Assembly: GCF_000568815.1 (NCBI RefSeq)
Contig: NZ_CP007201.1
Location: forward strand, 2,799,654 to 2,863,653
Source of the DNA: Sulfurospirillum multivorans DSM 12446
GTDB lineage: Bacteria; Campylobacterota; Campylobacteria; Campylobacterales; Sulfurospirillaceae
Length of the DNA: 64,000 nucleotides
Direction: 5' to 3'
Of this stretch, positions 31,205 through 41,148 are shown in pieces. Made by a program: the position numbers and the translations under genes. The notes under the pieces are model-generated. The model did not search any database. It was given only the letters and a program-made list of their open reading frames with translations, and was not told where the DNA came from. The stretch's first letter is position 1; every line of letters begins with the position of its first letter.

Positions 31205-34200
31205 TTACTCCTTTATCGTAATGGCAAATAGCAGTTTGCCTGCATAAATATTCTCACCTTCATGGCAGAGCACTTTTGAAATCACACCACTTTCAGGTGC
31301 TTCGATGCAGACTTCCATCTTCATCGACTCCGCGATGGCAAGCACATCGCCCTCTTTCACGGTATCGCCCTCGTTGACCAGCACTTTCCAAAGATTGCCC
31401 TGAACGGGCGCATCGACTGCTTCGGCACCTTCAATATCCACGCGCTCCTCTTCATCGCTCTCTTCACTGTTGGAGCTAGAGTTAAAATTCGCCAACCCCG
31501 TGCGCTCCCACATCAAACGCTCCTCTTCAAAAGCGCTTCGTTGCGTGGTGGTGAAACGATCAATACTCTCTTGATTTTCGGCTAAAAACTCCTTGTAGGC
31601 TTTGAGACTAAACGTCGTCTCTTCAACCTTGAGTTTGAGTTTGCCTTTGGGGAAATCTTCGCGCATCTGCGTGAGTTCTTCATGGCTCACTTCGTAAAAG
31701 CGAATCTGGTCGAAAAAGCGCAACAACCACGGTTTTCCCTCACAAAAATCCTCGCTTTGGCGGTATTTATTCCACATCTGTACCGTTCGCCCCACGAATT
31801 GATAGCCCCCCGGCCCTTCCATGCCATACACACACATATACGCCCCACCGATGCCGACGGCATTTTCAGGCGTCCATGTCCGCGCCGGGTTGTATTTGGT
31901 CGTAACTAAGCGGTGCCTTGGATCAAGCGGTGTCGCTACAGGAGCGCCCAAATAAACGTCACCCAGTCCCATCACAAGGTAGCTTGCATCAAAGACGATT
32001 TTTTTCACCGCTTCGATGGACTCAAGACCATTGATACGACGGATAAACTCGATATTGCTCGGACACCACGGCGCGTCGGGTCGGACGATTTTCATGTATT
32101 TTTCGATTGCCACCCGAGTCTGTTCATCGTCCCACGAAAGCGGTAAATGCACGATGCGCGCAGGCACCTCAATGTCATCAATCAAAGGCAATGTCAGCTC
32201 AATCCTTTTGATCTGCTCCATCAACACCTCACGCTTACAGACGCGAGGATCAAAATGCAGCTGCAACGAACGAATCCCCGGTGTTACATCGATCATCCCT
32301 GCAATCGCCGCCTTTTTAATCGCTTCCATAAGCACATGTACCCGAAAACGAAGCGCGATGTCCAGTTGCATGATGCCGTATTCGATGAGAAGATAGCTAT
32401 CGCCTGATTGGCGAAACGTGATGCTTGGAAGATCATTTTTGCCCTCATCGTGGTACAAAATCGCTTCACCTAACACCTCTTTGGTTTCTAAATAATGACG
32501 CTCATCAAAAGGCTCTAATGAAGCGATAGCGCTCTCTTGTGCTTCAAGCATTTGCATCGCACGTTCATGACTCAGTGGCACAAAACGAACCCGATCACCC
32601 GCTTTAAGTTGCCCTACTTTCCACAACTCACTGCTCACAATCGTAACAGGGCAGACAAACCCGCCAAGACTCGGGCCATCGGGGCCTAGGATGACGGGCA
32701 TATCGCCCGTAAAGTCAATCGCACCGATGGCATACGCGTTGTCGTGAATGTTGGAAGGATGCAATCCTGCCTCACCGCCATCCGTGCGCGCCCACTCAGG
32801 CTTAGGGCCAATGAGTCGCACGCCCGTTCGATTGGAGTTGTAGTGCACTTCCCACGACGCTTCCATAAACGTCTTGATGTCCTCTGGCGTAAAAAATTCA
32901 GGCGCACCATGAGGGCCATAGAGTACACCAATGTGCCACTCATGGCTTGGAAATGCTTTAGGAGTAAATGCTTTGGAAGGCACGGTGTTGTCGCACATTT
33001 GGCTTACATGTAAAACATCGCCACTGATCAGCATACGCCCTGCATGTCCTCCAAACTTCCCCAATGTAAAGGTTGAACGACTCCCCAAATACTCTGGCAC
33101 ATCAAGCCCTCCACGCACCGCCAAGTAGGTGCGAAAACCCTCGTGATGCACTTTTTTGAGTTTTAAGATGCTGCCTGCTGGAATCGTAACAGCTTCATTC
33201 ATCGCAACTTTTTTACCATCTAAAAATGCTTCGATGCTCGCACCACACAGCGCAATCACACTCTCTTGATTAAATTTCAGCGTTGGCCCTGTAATGGCGA
33301 TTTCCAACCCTGAAGCACGGCTATCATTTCCGACCAACGCATTGGCGTAGCGAAAACTGAGGCTATCAAACGGCCCACTCGGAGGCACGCCCACATCCCA
33401 ATACCCAACACGTCCAGGGTAATCTTGAATGCTCGTCTGCGTTCCAGGTCGAAGCACATCGATACTTTGGGGCACAAAGGAGAAACGGGAGAGTGATTTG
33501 GTCGTATGCGTCGCATTTTTGAAAAAATCGCTTTTGACAATCGCGCCCAAATAGCGCAGATTGGTCTCGATGCCATCAATGCGTGTCTTCTCAATCGCCT
33601 CGTCCATCTTGATGAGCGCTTCTTCTCTTGAGTCTGCTTTGACAATCAATTTAGCGATCATCGGATCATAAAACGAAGAGACATGAAGCCCGGTTTCGAT
33701 AAAACTATCCACACGAATGTTGGGTGCAAAACGGACATGATGCAACACGCCAGAGCTGGGTTGAAAGTTTTTAAGCGGATCTTCGGCATACACACGCACT
33801 TGCATCGCATGCCCTTTTGGAGAATGTTTGTAGTCGTAAAGTGCTTCATGACTCCCATACGCTTGGCGAATCATCCACTCCACCAAATCCACGCCACTGA
33901 CCTCTTCGGTCACGCCATGCTCTACTTGCAAACGGGTATTCACCTCTAAGAAATAAAACGCATCGCTCATCGTGTCATAGACAAACTCCACCGTTCCTGC
34001 GGAGAGATAGTTCACACATGAAGCGAGTTTTTTGGAAGCCTCAAACAGTGCTTCTCGTGTGCTGTCACTCAAATGCGCTGCGGGCGTCTCTTCGATCACT
34101 TTTTGGTTACGGCGCTGAATGGAGCAGTCACGCTCGCCAAGTGTCGCCACATACCCTTTACCATCGCCAAAAATCTGCACTTCAATGTGACGCGCATGTT

Positions 34201-34807
34201 CAACGTATTTTTCTAAAAAGAGTCCACTGTTGGAGAAGTTGTTTTCGCTCAAACGTTTCACCGAAGCGTACGCTCCCTCAAGAGAGTGCGCATCATAGCA
34301 GAGTTGCATCCCGATGCCGCCACCTCCTGCCGTACTTTTCAGCATCACAGGATACCCGATGCTCTGCACTTTTTCCAACGCCTCTTCCAAACTTGCCAAT
34401 AATCCCGAGCCGGGAAGCAGAGGCACGTGGTTAACTTCTGCCAAAGCGCGCGCCGTGTGTTTGAGACCAAAAGCCTCGATATGCTCAGCCCTAGGCCCTA
34501 TAAACACAATGCCTTTGGTCTCACACGCCCTCGCGAACGCGGCATTTTCGCTTAAAAATCCATATCCTGGATGGATCGCTTCGGCTTTACATGTAAACGC
34601 GATTTCCAAAATTTTCGCTGCATCCAAATAGCTCTCACTCGCCACACCTTCGCCTATCCAATACGCCTCATCGGCAAGGCTTACATGTAAAGAATCTCTA
34701 TCTGCTGTTGTGTAAAGTGCCACAGAGCGGATGCCCATTTTTGTGAGGGTTTTGATGATGCGACATGCGATTTCGCCACGATTGGCGATCAAAATTTTCA
34801 TAAACAT
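31205..34807 (-). CDS. Guanidine/urea carboxylase
   Basis: The 1200-residue biotin enzyme has the urea carboxylase order: an N-terminal biotin carboxylase domain ([13 protein letters not shown]), a KipA/AHS2-like domain ([20 protein letters not shown]), a KipI/AHS1-like domain and a C-terminal biotinyl domain with AESMKMEVC. The guanidine riboswitch and DUF1989 neighbours argue that guanidine is the true substrate. ATG 34807 was chosen because GAAGGAAG precedes it; an earlier in-frame ATG at 34846 adds an unsupported leader. TTTACATGTAAA-type copies lie at 33004, 34586 and 34681. Confidence 0.9.
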   Translation of the reverse strand: MFMKILIANRGEIACRIIKTLTKMGIRSVALYTTADRDSLHVSLADEAYWIGEGVASESYLDAAKILEIAFTCKAEAIHPGYGFLSENAAFARACETKGIVFIGPRAEHIEAFGLKHTARALAEVNHVPLLPGSGLLASLEEALEKVQSIGYPVMLKSTAGGGGIGMQLCYDAHSLEGAYASVKRLSENNFSNSGLFLEKYVEHARHIEVQIFGDGKGYVATLGERDCSIQRRNQKVIEETPAAHLSDSTREALFEASKKLASCVNYLSAGTVEFVYDTMSDAFYFLEVNTRLQVEHGVTEEVSGVDLVEWMIRQAYGSHEALYDYKHSPKGHAMQVRVYAEDPLKNFQPSSGVLHHVRFAPNIRVDSFIETGLHVSSFYDPMIAKLIVKADSREEALIKMDEAIEKTRIDGIETNLRYLGAIVKSDFFKNATHTTKSLSRFSFVPQSIDVLRPGTQTSIQDYPGRVGYWDVGVPPSGPFDSLSFRYANALVGNDSRASGLEIAITGPTLKFNQESVIALCGASIEAFLDGKKVAMNEAVTIPAGSILKLKKVHHEGFRTYLAVRGGLDVPEYLGSRSTFTLGKFGGHAGRMLISGDVLHVSQMCDNTVPSKAFTPKAFPSHEWHIGVLYGPHGAPEFFTPEDIKTFMEASWEVHYNSNRTGVRLIGPKPEWARTDGGEAGLHPSNIHDNAYAIGAIDFTGDMPVILGPDGPSLGGFVCPVTIVSSELWKVGQLKAGDRVRFVPLSHERAMQMLEAQESAIASLEPFDERHYLETKEVLGEAILYHDEGKNDLPSITFRQSGDSYLLIEYGIMQLDIALRFRVHVLMEAIKKAAIAGMIDVTPGIRSLQLHFDPRVCKREVLMEQIKRIELTLPLIDDIEVPARIVHLPLSWDDEQTRVAIEKYMKIVRPDAPWCPSNIEFIRRINGLESIEAVKKIVFDASYLVMGLGDVYLGAPVATPLDPRHRLVTTKYNPARTWTPENAVGIGGAYMCVYGMEGPGGYQFVGRTVQMWNKYRQSEDFCEGKPWLLRFFDQIRFYEVSHEELTQMREDFPKGKLKLKVEETTFSLKAYKEFLAENQESIDRFTTTQRSAFEEERLMWERTGLANFNSSSNSEESDEEERVDIEGAEAVDAPVQGNLWKVLVNEGDTVKEGDVLAIAESMKMEVCIEAPESGVISKVLCHEGENIYAGKLLFAITIKE

Positions 34808-34888
34808 AAGGCTTCCTTCATCCGAATAATCTGTGGGCCGTCCCACATGCGATACTCTTTAAAGTCGTCTCTAAAGAGGCAAAATACG

Positions 34889-35503
34889 CTAATTATCCCA
34901 GATAAGAATCTGAATCGGTGTGGGGTTAAACCCATTGCACGGATTGTTGAGTTGCGGACAGTTTGAGATGAGTACCAGTGTGTCCATATGCGCTTTCATC
35001 TGCACAAAATCGCCCTCATGCGAGATGCCATCCACGATCGCCAAATGCCCATCTTCTTCCACCGGAACGTTCATAAAAAAGTTGATGTTGTTGGTCAAAT
35101 CCCTTGGGCTCATTTCCAACTCACCGACCGCGTAGAGATAGTTGTCACGGCAACTGTGCATGTACTTTTTATCGTGCCCAAAACGAACGGTGTTACTCTC
35201 AGCGCTGCAGTGACCGCCAAGGGTGTCGTGATTGCCGCAGGTATCGTGTGTCACTTCAAGCATGACGTTATCATCACTCGAAAGTAGTTTCGTTCCCGTT
35301 GTAATGAATATACTGCCTTGTTCGCGAATCGTATCGCTCGCACTGTAACGCTCTTCGTGGTTGTCGGCGTTGTAAAAAAGGGTATCGACCGCTTGGCATC
35401 CTTTTAAATCCACGATGCGAATACTTTGCCCTTTTTTGACCACATGGTACCACGGTACACCCGCACTGACACGCTCATTGTAAATTGCTGTTGTCTCTTC
35501 CAT
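34889..35503 (-). CDS. DUF1989 protein, carboxyguanidine deiminase subunit candidate
   Basis: The 204-residue protein belongs to the urea carboxylase-associated family (DUF1989), with cysteine- and histidine-containing segments such as HDTCGNHDTLGGHCSAES. Paired DUF1989 proteins next to guanidine carboxylases form the deiminase that turns carboxyguanidine into allophanate. ATG 35503 follows AAGGAGAAGAAG and begins MEETTAIYNE; a longer frame would overlap the neighbouring paralogue. An 81-base gap separates it from the carboxylase. Confidence 0.85.
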   Translation of the reverse strand: MEETTAIYNERVSAGVPWYHVVKKGQSIRIVDLKGCQAVDTLFYNADNHEERYSASDTIREQGSIFITTGTKLLSSDDNVMLEVTHDTCGNHDTLGGHCSAESNTVRFGHDKKYMHSCRDNYLYAVGELEMSPRDLTNNINFFMNVPVEEDGHLAIVDGISHEGDFVQMKAHMDTLVLISNCPQLNNPCNGFNPTPIQILIWDN

Positions 35504-35513
35504 CTTCTTCTCC

Positions 35514-36218
35514 TTAGGCAAAATAACGCGCGTTGTTTTCAAAACCGCGCTTGGCTTCTTCGCTAAACGCGACATCCTCATTCGCTGAACGCTCAAAAAT
35601 TGTGACCTCAACATCGCTTGGGTTATACTCCCCTTTTTCCATCACATGCGGTGTATTGGAAAGTATGAGAAGAATGTTCATCTCCGCTCGAAGCTCGATA
35701 AAATCGCCTTTTTTGGGTCGTTTCTCACTCAAAAGCAGTTTGCTTCCTTCCGCCACATCGACTTTACGAAAAAGATTGAGGCACTGCACGATGTCACGTT
35801 TTCCCATGCCGTATTTGCCAAGTTCCACCAAAAAGTTTTCACGATCACTTTTAAAGTAACGGTTGCGAATCTGCTCGTAACTGCCACTACCAAAGTTTTG
35901 CTCGACGATGCGAGGATTGCTCATACCTGCAAGCGTATCGATGAGCCCATCTGTGGTATCTTCCGTAATGGAAAACAGAATATGCCCCAGCTCGGAGAAG
36001 AGCACTTTACCTTTGCCTAAAAAGGCGTTCCATTGAATTTTGACCGTATCGGCGGAGTTGTAACGCTCTGCGGTGTTGTCGGCATTGTAAAACAGAGCGC
36101 TTAGGCTTGCTTTACTGTCCAGTGCGCTCAGGCGAATGGTTTGCCCTCGTTTGATGAGCTTTGAGTATTTACCGCCACCTGTTATCACTTCATTCAGTAC
36201 CATCGTTTCGTGTATCAT
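35514..36218 (-). CDS. DUF1989 protein, second carboxyguanidine deiminase subunit candidate
   Basis: The 234-residue paralogue of the next gene shares the RGQTIRLSALDSKASLSALF and FYNADNTAERYNSADTVK segments but lacks the Cys/His-rich DTCGNHD block, having DTTDGLIDTLAG in its place. It is therefore probably the non-catalytic partner. It overlaps the ATPase gene by four bases and precedes its partner by ten. Confidence 0.83.
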   Translation of the reverse strand: MIHETMVLNEVITGGGKYSKLIKRGQTIRLSALDSKASLSALFYNADNTAERYNSADTVKIQWNAFLGKGKVLFSELGHILFSITEDTTDGLIDTLAGMSNPRIVEQNFGSGSYEQIRNRYFKSDRENFLVELGKYGMGKRDIVQCLNLFRKVDVAEGSKLLLSEKRPKKGDFIELRAEMNILLILSNTPHVMEKGEYNPSDVEVTIFERSANEDVAFSEEAKRGFENNARYFA

Positions 36219-36955
36219 TCTTCATCCTTTACTTTCTCACGTATTAACGGAATATCATACGTGATCTTTGCCCCAAACGCATTGGGCGCTTGTGGGTCAT
36301 TGCGAACTTTATCAAACACCAATAATCTGGTGCCGAGGTAAAATCCCTCGTGCAAATCATGTGTCACCATCACAACGGTGAGGTTGTTTTTCTTCCACAA
36401 ATCTAAAATAAGCGCGTGCATATCGGCACGAATGCCTGGATCGAGCGCGCCAAAAGGCTCATCTAAAAGCAGTAGTTTTGGTTTTTTCACCAACGACTGC
36501 GCGATGGAGAGACGTTGTTGCATCCCTCCCGATAACGCTGAGGGGTAATGGTGCAACACATCGCCCAAGCCCACAGCTTCAAGCATAGCAATGGCTTCTT
36601 CCTTGGCTCGTTTTTGAGCGCTTCCAAACAATTTGCCTAAAAAGCGCGATTCGCCGAGTTCTATGCCCAGCATCACATTGTCCAACACCGTGAGGTGTGA
36701 AAAAAGCGAATAGCGTTGAAACACGATGCCTCTCTCAACGCTTGGCTCTTTGGGAAAGGGTTTGCCTTCAAATAAAAAGACCCCTTTGCTTGGGCTCTCT
36801 TCGCCCAGTAACATGCGCAAAAAGGTACTTTTGCCACAACCAGAAGGTCCTACCAACGTGCAAAATTCACCCGCTTCGATGCTGAGGGAAAGGTTTTCAA
36901 GCACCACATTAGCACCGTAAGTTTTCCAGAGGTGTTTAATCTCAATCAAACTCAT
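36215..36955 (-). CDS. ABC transporter ATP-binding protein (guanidine uptake)
   Basis: The 246-residue ATPase has Walker A GPSGCGKST, the signature ALSGGMQQRLSIAQ, Walker B LLLLDEPFGALD and the H-loop MVTHD. It belongs to the NitT/TauT/SsuB group. Position between the permease and DUF1989 genes under the guanidine riboswitch suggests guanidine or a guanidinium compound as substrate. Four-base overlaps with both neighbours. Confidence 0.92.
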   Translation of the reverse strand: MSLIEIKHLWKTYGANVVLENLSLSIEAGEFCTLVGPSGCGKSTFLRMLLGEESPSKGVFLFEGKPFPKEPSVERGIVFQRYSLFSHLTVLDNVMLGIELGESRFLGKLFGSAQKRAKEEAIAMLEAVGLGDVLHHYPSALSGGMQQRLSIAQSLVKKPKLLLLDEPFGALDPGIRADMHALILDLWKKNNLTVVMVTHDLHEGFYLGTRLLVFDKVRNDPQAPNAFGAKITYDIPLIREKVKDEE

Positions 36956-37773
36956 GCTCTCTCCTTTGTTTCATACCACGGAAAGAGTTTACATGTAAAC
37001 TTTTTGAGCAAGAAATCTGCCAAAAAAGCAAGCAAGGTTATCCAAACCACATAAGGCAAAATAAGATCCATCGCCAAATAACGGCGTACCAAAAAGATGC
37101 GATACCCCAACCCTTCGGTTGCGGCAATCGCTTCGGCGGAGATGAGAAAAATCCACGCAGTTCCCAGTGTCAATCGCACAGAGTCAAGAAGCCTTGGTAA
37201 CATCTGAGGCAATATGATGCGAATCACCAACGTCCACGTACTCGCTCCCAATGTTTGGGCTTTGATGAGCTGTTCGCGTGAAAACTCCTCAACTCTCTGT
37301 TGCAAATCACGCACGATCAAGGGCGTAACACCAATGACAATGAGCGCCACTTTTGCCACTTCGCCCATACCAAAGACGATAAAGAGTATGGGCAAAATAG
37401 CGATGGGTGGCACCATCGAAAAGGCGGCAACAAACGGTGAAAGCCCTGAGCGAACCAAGGGAATCAAGCCAAGCGGTATGCCAAGCGCAAGCCCTAAAAG
37501 CGCACTGATAAGCACACCAAGCCCCAAACGACTCAGCGAGGCGAGCGTATCTTGGATAAAGAGTATCTCTCCTGAGCGTTTACTAGGAGTGAGTGCCGAT
37601 TTTTCCATCGTTTGAACGATCTGCGTAAACGATGGTAAAAGTTTATCATCAGGATTTTCCGCTAGCCTCGCATGAGAGGCAAACAGGTACACAATCCCGA
37701 TCAGTATAAAAGGAAGCACTCCCATCCAAAGCGCATTCGCTCGTGAGGGTCGGTGGTTTATCAATCGCTTCAT
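36952..37773 (-). CDS. ABC transporter permease (guanidine uptake)
   Basis: The 273-residue permease has about six membrane helices and the EAA loop (EQLIKAQTLGASTWTLVIRIILPQ), shown here in two parts: EQLIKAQTLGAS and TWTLVIRIILPQ. It belongs to the NitT/TauT permease group. It lies 15 bases after the binding-protein gene and overlaps the ATPase gene. Confidence 0.9.
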   Translation of the reverse strand: MKRLINHRPSRANALWMGVLPFILIGIVYLFASHARLAENPDDKLLPSFTQIVQTMEKSALTPSKRSGEILFIQDTLASLSRLGLGVLISALLGLALGIPLGLIPLVRSGLSPFVAAFSMVPPIAILPILFIVFGMGEVAKVALIVIGVTPLIVRDLQQRVEEFSREQLIKAQTLGASTWTLVIRIILPQMLPRLLDSVRLTLGTAWIFLISAEAIAATEGLGYRIFLVRRYLAMDLILPYVVWITLLAFLADFLLKKFTCKLFPWYETKERA

Positions 37774-37788
37774 AGTATCCTCTTTGTT

Positions 37789-38856
37789 TTACAATGTACC
37801 GTCACTTGCCATTTTCATGTACGTATCGATAAAGCGTAATTTGACATTGCTTTGATTGCCGTAGGTTTTGCCGTTTGGAAACTGCATACCTACATAGGCT
37901 GCATTTTTAGCGCTATCGCCTAAGATGCCATGATCAAATGAAAATTGACTCACTTTTTGCATTGTTTTTGGAAGTGCGTCACTGGTGGTAAATTTCACCG
38001 CTTCGCTTGCATCGTGGAAAAGCATCGTTGTTTTGAGTTGTGCGTTAAACCCTGCGAGGTCTGTTCCAGAAGCTGTTGCCATTGCTTTAAGTGCGCTTTC
38101 GTCGCCTTTTTTCATCAATGCCATTACTTCATACCACGCCCCTGTGAGCGCTTTTGCTAGTTTAGGGTTCTCTTCAATCGTTTTGGTGTTCATGACCAAC
38201 ATATCGATGATTTCACCGGGGATTTTGCTAGAGTCAAAGACCAACGAGGCATTTTTCATCCCTGCAATTTCGCTGAGTTGTGGGTTCCATGTGACAAGAG
38301 ACGTCACGTCTTTAGAACTAAAAGCAGCGACAATGTCTGCATCAGACGTGTTAATGACTTTGATGTCTTTTTCTTTAAGCCCTACACTTTCAAGTCCACG
38401 CGCCAAAAGGTAGTGAGAGACGGAGAGTTCGACAAGGTTGACACTTTGTCCTTTGATGTCGGAGAGTTTTTTCTTATTTTTGAGGATGATGCCATCATTT
38501 CCGTTGGAAAAGTCACCCACGATGAGTGCGGTTGAGTCCACACCACCTGCTGCGGGAATGGTAAGCGCGTCCATGTTGGTCATCACACAGCCATCAAATT
38601 TACCTGCGGTGTATTGGTTGATGGACTCAACATAGTCATTGACTTGAACCATCTCGATTTGGATGCCGTATTTTTTGGCCCATTTGTCGATGATACCTGT
38701 TTGCTGCGCATAATCCCAAGGCATCCAGCCGACATAAATCGTCCATGCCACTTGAAACTTCTCTTTGGTATCCGCCAATAAAGAGGTCGCCATGACAGTA
38801 GAAGCCAGCGTAGTGGCAACAAAAAGCTTGAGGGTTGAGTGTAAAAAAGACTTCAT
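37789..38856 (-). CDS. ABC transporter substrate-binding protein (guanidine uptake)
   Basis: The 355-residue periplasmic protein has a signal peptide ending near LLADTKE and the NitT/TauT-type binding fold (WTIYVGWMPWDYAQQTGIID). Homologues beside urea/guanidine carboxylases are labelled urea-carboxylase-associated binding proteins. ATG 38856 was chosen because CAGGAG precedes it; an ATG ten codons earlier lies between riboswitch and ribosome binding site. First gene of the guanidine operon. Confidence 0.88.
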   Translation of the reverse strand: MKSFLHSTLKLFVATTLASTVMATSLLADTKEKFQVAWTIYVGWMPWDYAQQTGIIDKWAKKYGIQIEMVQVNDYVESINQYTAGKFDGCVMTNMDALTIPAAGGVDSTALIVGDFSNGNDGIILKNKKKLSDIKGQSVNLVELSVSHYLLARGLESVGLKEKDIKVINTSDADIVAAFSSKDVTSLVTWNPQLSEIAGMKNASLVFDSSKIPGEIIDMLVMNTKTIEENPKLAKALTGAWYEVMALMKKGDESALKAMATASGTDLAGFNAQLKTTMLFHDASEAVKFTTSDALPKTMQKVSQFSFDHGILGDSAKNAAYVGMQFPNGKTYGNQSNVKLRFIDTYMKMASDGTL

Positions 38857-38900
38857 GGAAGACTCCTGAGTAGATGGGATAAACATGCCAGGAGGTGAAA

Positions 38901-38994
38901 ACCTCCCGGGCTTTTATCCCTCCGTGAACCTCTACTCAAGAGGCGATAGCTCTCGGACCAGTCACAGAATCAATCTGTCGGAACCCTAGCTATC
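38901..38994 (-). ncRNA. Guanidine-I (ykkC) riboswitch
   Basis: Read on the minus strand, the stretch has every hallmark of the guanidine-I aptamer: the pairing GATAGCT/AGCTATC, CTAGGGTTCCG, ACTGGTCCGAGAG, then a hairpin (CCTCTTGAGTAGAGG) followed by CACGGAGGGATAAAAGCCCG and GGAGG. It ends about 45 bases before the binding-protein start. A second hairpin, GGGAGGTTTTCACCTCC, joins the aptamer end to the expression platform; it lacks a T-run, so control may act on translation or by an unusual terminator. Confidence 0.95.
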
Positions 38995-39046
38995 TTTGTT
39001 GTTTTTTGCGTCGAGGCTTTCGCCCCATGACATGTTTTCTAGCATA

Positions 39047-39052
39047 AGTATA
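39047..39052 (-). promoter_or_regulatory. -10 box upstream of the guanidine riboswitch
   Basis: On the minus strand TTGGTTATACTTATG contains TATACT about 50 bases before the riboswitch. It is the best promoter candidate for the guanidine operon. The remainder of the gap to the kinase gene holds nothing recognisable. Confidence 0.4.
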
Positions 39053-39116
39053 ACCAAGCCAGCATAAAAGAGAAGAGAAGAAATGATTAAAAAATAAGCA
39101 ATATGCTGAGTCTATT

Positions 39117-40409
39117 TTAGTTTACATGTAAAGCATGGGAAGAGAAATGAATCGTAAAGTAGTTTTGTTCTTCTACATGTAAATAACTCAAACGAAAGCC
39201 GTGCTTCTCGACAATGGCATTAGCGATGTAAAGTCCGAGCCCTAAACCACTGCTTGAACCCTCTACCGTTCGGTTAAAGGCACGTGAAAAGTCGAGTCGT
39301 TCTTGGGGGATTTTATCGCCAAAACTACTAATGCTGATGCTGTCACTGCACATATCGACTTCAACCCCATCGGCGGAGTGTTTCAGCGCATTGTCTAGCA
39401 CGTTTTTAAGGGCGGTGGCAAACAGTTCAAAATCGACAATCACCAGTGGCGCCATCTCTTGAGGAGCGATGTGAATGCGTTTGGTATCGCCTAAAAGGAG
39501 CAGATCCATCGCATGATCTAGTACATCGACGAGGCGGTACTCTTTGGCTTCGAGTATCCACTCGTTGGAGCTCAGTTTTTCGACTTTGACCATCTCGCCG
39601 AGTAAGGTTTCAAGGCGCTCAAAAATGCGCTCTAATTGAGGTTGTTGTTTGGCATTTTCAAGAGAATTGGAGAGGATTTTTCCTTTCATAATTGGCGTTT
39701 TAAGCTCATGCAAAATGTTGCGCAAAAAGAGCGTTCGAGCCTCTTTAAGCAGGTGAATCTTCTGCATCGCCACGTTAAACTCTGAAGCGATTTCTCCCAG
39801 TTCATCTTCGCTATCTACCTCGATCACTTGAAATTTTTTGGTCTCGCCGAAGGTTCGAATCGCGCTTTTGAGGCTACGAAGCCGCAACAGTTTACGAAGG
39901 ACTATGCCAAAAAAAAGCAGTAAAAGCACGTTAATGACGCCACCTAAAATCCAAAGGCGATACAGAGAAGTCTCTTCACTGTTTTCTAAAACCGTAGGTA
40001 ACTCTCCCATTGCACCATTATAAAAAGGTGGTGGAAAACGCTCCTCGCCACCCATCATCATCGGCGGTATCAGCATAGATGGAGGTGGAGGGGATTCTCT
40101 ATGAACAAAATAGAGTTTATCGTGATAGAGAATCATATCAGAGAAAGGATCTTCAAGAAGTTTTTCACCCTCTTTGAGCAGTGTCTCTTTGTCTTGATTG
40201 CTGATGCGAATACCCAGTTTTAAAAATGTTGCTTCTTGGTCGGCGTCGTTATGCAGCATCATTTTTGTCGCCATGATAAAACGCTGAAACGTAAAAAAGT
40301 GTAGATCACTAACTTGTCTTTTATATTCAAAGGCAAACGCAATATTAATCACCACCAACGTGAAGGCAAAAAAGATGGAAACCAGTGTAACGATCGATGT
40401 TTTACGCAT
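39117..40409 (-). CDS. Sensor histidine kinase (second ArsS-like)
   Basis: The 430-residue kinase has two membrane helices (about 7-28 and 152-171) around a periplasmic sensor with a striking Pro/Met-rich stretch at 106-134 (ESPPPPSMLIPPMMMGG then ERFPPPFYNG). The HisKA motif is RNILHELKTPIMKG. ATG 40409 was chosen, overlapping the regulator stop by eight bases; the longer frame would overlap it by 71. Paralogue of the kinase at 6837. The Met-rich loop could bind a soft metal such as copper, an inference only. Confidence 0.9.
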   Translation of the reverse strand: MRKTSIVTLVSIFFAFTLVVINIAFAFEYKRQVSDLHFFTFQRFIMATKMMLHNDADQEATFLKLGIRISNQDKETLLKEGEKLLEDPFSDMILYHDKLYFVHRESPPPPSMLIPPMMMGGEERFPPPFYNGAMGELPTVLENSEETSLYRLWILGGVINVLLLLFFGIVLRKLLRLRSLKSAIRTFGETKKFQVIEVDSEDELGEIASEFNVAMQKIHLLKEARTLFLRNILHELKTPIMKGKILSNSLENAKQQPQLERIFERLETLLGEMVKVEKLSSNEWILEAKEYRLVDVLDHAMDLLLLGDTKRIHIAPQEMAPLVIVDFELFATALKNVLDNALKHSADGVEVDMCSDSISISSFGDKIPQERLDFSRAFNRTVEGSSSGLGLGLYIANAIVEKHGFRLSYLHVEEQNYFTIHFSSHALHVN

Positions 40410-41073
40410 TAACAAATTTATACCCAACCCCTCGCACTGAGAGAATAAACCGAGGCTTTTTAGGATCATCACTGATTTTTTGGCGAATGCGTCCCATAAT
40501 CACATCGATACTTTTAAGACTGCTTTCGTACTTGATAGAGCCGATATTCATCAAAAGCTCTTCGCGTGAGATCACAAAACCCTCTTTTTTCAGCATATAC
40601 GAGACGATGTCATACTCTGCCATCGTAAGTCTCAGTTCATTTTTACCACGCTTGATGATGTGTCGCTCTTCATCAATGCTAAACGTAAAAGCAGTGGGTT
40701 CATTGATTGTATTGCCACGTCTTAAAATCGCCCGAAGCCTGTAAGCAAGTTCTCTTGGATCATAAGGTTTGGGTAAAAAATCATCCGCACCACGCTCAAA
40801 TCCCATCACTTTATCGCCCATGTCAGAACGTGCGGAGGAGATAATAATCGGAAGGGTTGGAATGGAAGCATGCACAATGCGGCAAATCTCTAAGCCGTCA
40901 ATTTGAGGCAAGGAGAGATCTAAAACAAGGGCATCAAAGGTGTCATGTTGGAGTGCTGTTAAGCCGTCCAAAGGGGTAAACGCCAATGTGGTTTCAATGT
41001 TCTCGTTTAAAAGAGATTCTTGAAGCAGTTGCGCGAGTTCAACGTCATCTTCGATCATTAAAATTTTAATCAT
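40402..41073 (-). CDS. OmpR-family response regulator (second ArsR-like)
   Basis: A 223-residue receiver plus winged-helix regulator with phospho-acceptor D52 (LVLDLSLPQIDGL) and the C-terminal SVRGVGYKFVNA. First gene of a two-gene unit with the kinase. Its promoter carries a GTAAAC-N5-GTAACA site that recurs at the EF-hand gene, suggesting autoregulation and a shared regulon. Confidence 0.92.
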   Translation of the reverse strand: MIKILMIEDDVELAQLLQESLLNENIETTLAFTPLDGLTALQHDTFDALVLDLSLPQIDGLEICRIVHASIPTLPIIISSARSDMGDKVMGFERGADDFLPKPYDPRELAYRLRAILRRGNTINEPTAFTFSIDEERHIIKRGKNELRLTMAEYDIVSYMLKKEGFVISREELLMNIGSIKYESSLKSIDVIMGRIRQKISDDPKKPRFILSVRGVGYKFVNA

Positions 41074-41079
41074 GGTTTG

Positions 41080-41113
41080 ATTATAACGAAGATAAAGTAA
41101 ACGGAAAGTAACA
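41080..41113 (-). promoter_or_regulatory. Promoter and direct-repeat site of the second ArsRS-like operon
   Basis: On the minus strand TGTTAC-N5-GTTTAC (plus strand GTAAAC at 41097-41102 and GTAACA at 41108-41113) is followed after 11 bases by TATAAT at 41085-41080. Direct half-sites 11 bases apart are the usual form of an OmpR-type site. The -10 box is only seven bases from the start codon, so the transcript would be nearly leaderless. Confidence 0.55.
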
Positions 41114-41115
41114 TA

Positions 41116-41143
41116 AAACCACGCCTTGCTTAGAGCGTGGTTT
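41116..41143 (-). terminator. Terminator of the EF-hand gene
   Basis: AAACCACGC at 41116-41124 pairs with GCGTGGTTT at 41135-41143; on the minus strand the second arm ends in GGTTTTATG. It lies just after the EF-hand stop codon and separates that gene from the two-component operon downstream. Confidence 0.72.
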
Positions 41144-41148
41144 GAGGC

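Noticed and set aside
39017-39036. Possible start of a small gene or second riboswitch between the guanidine operon and the kinase gene
   Set aside because: Only a weak local hairpin and an ACATGT without the full palindrome; nothing else supports it.
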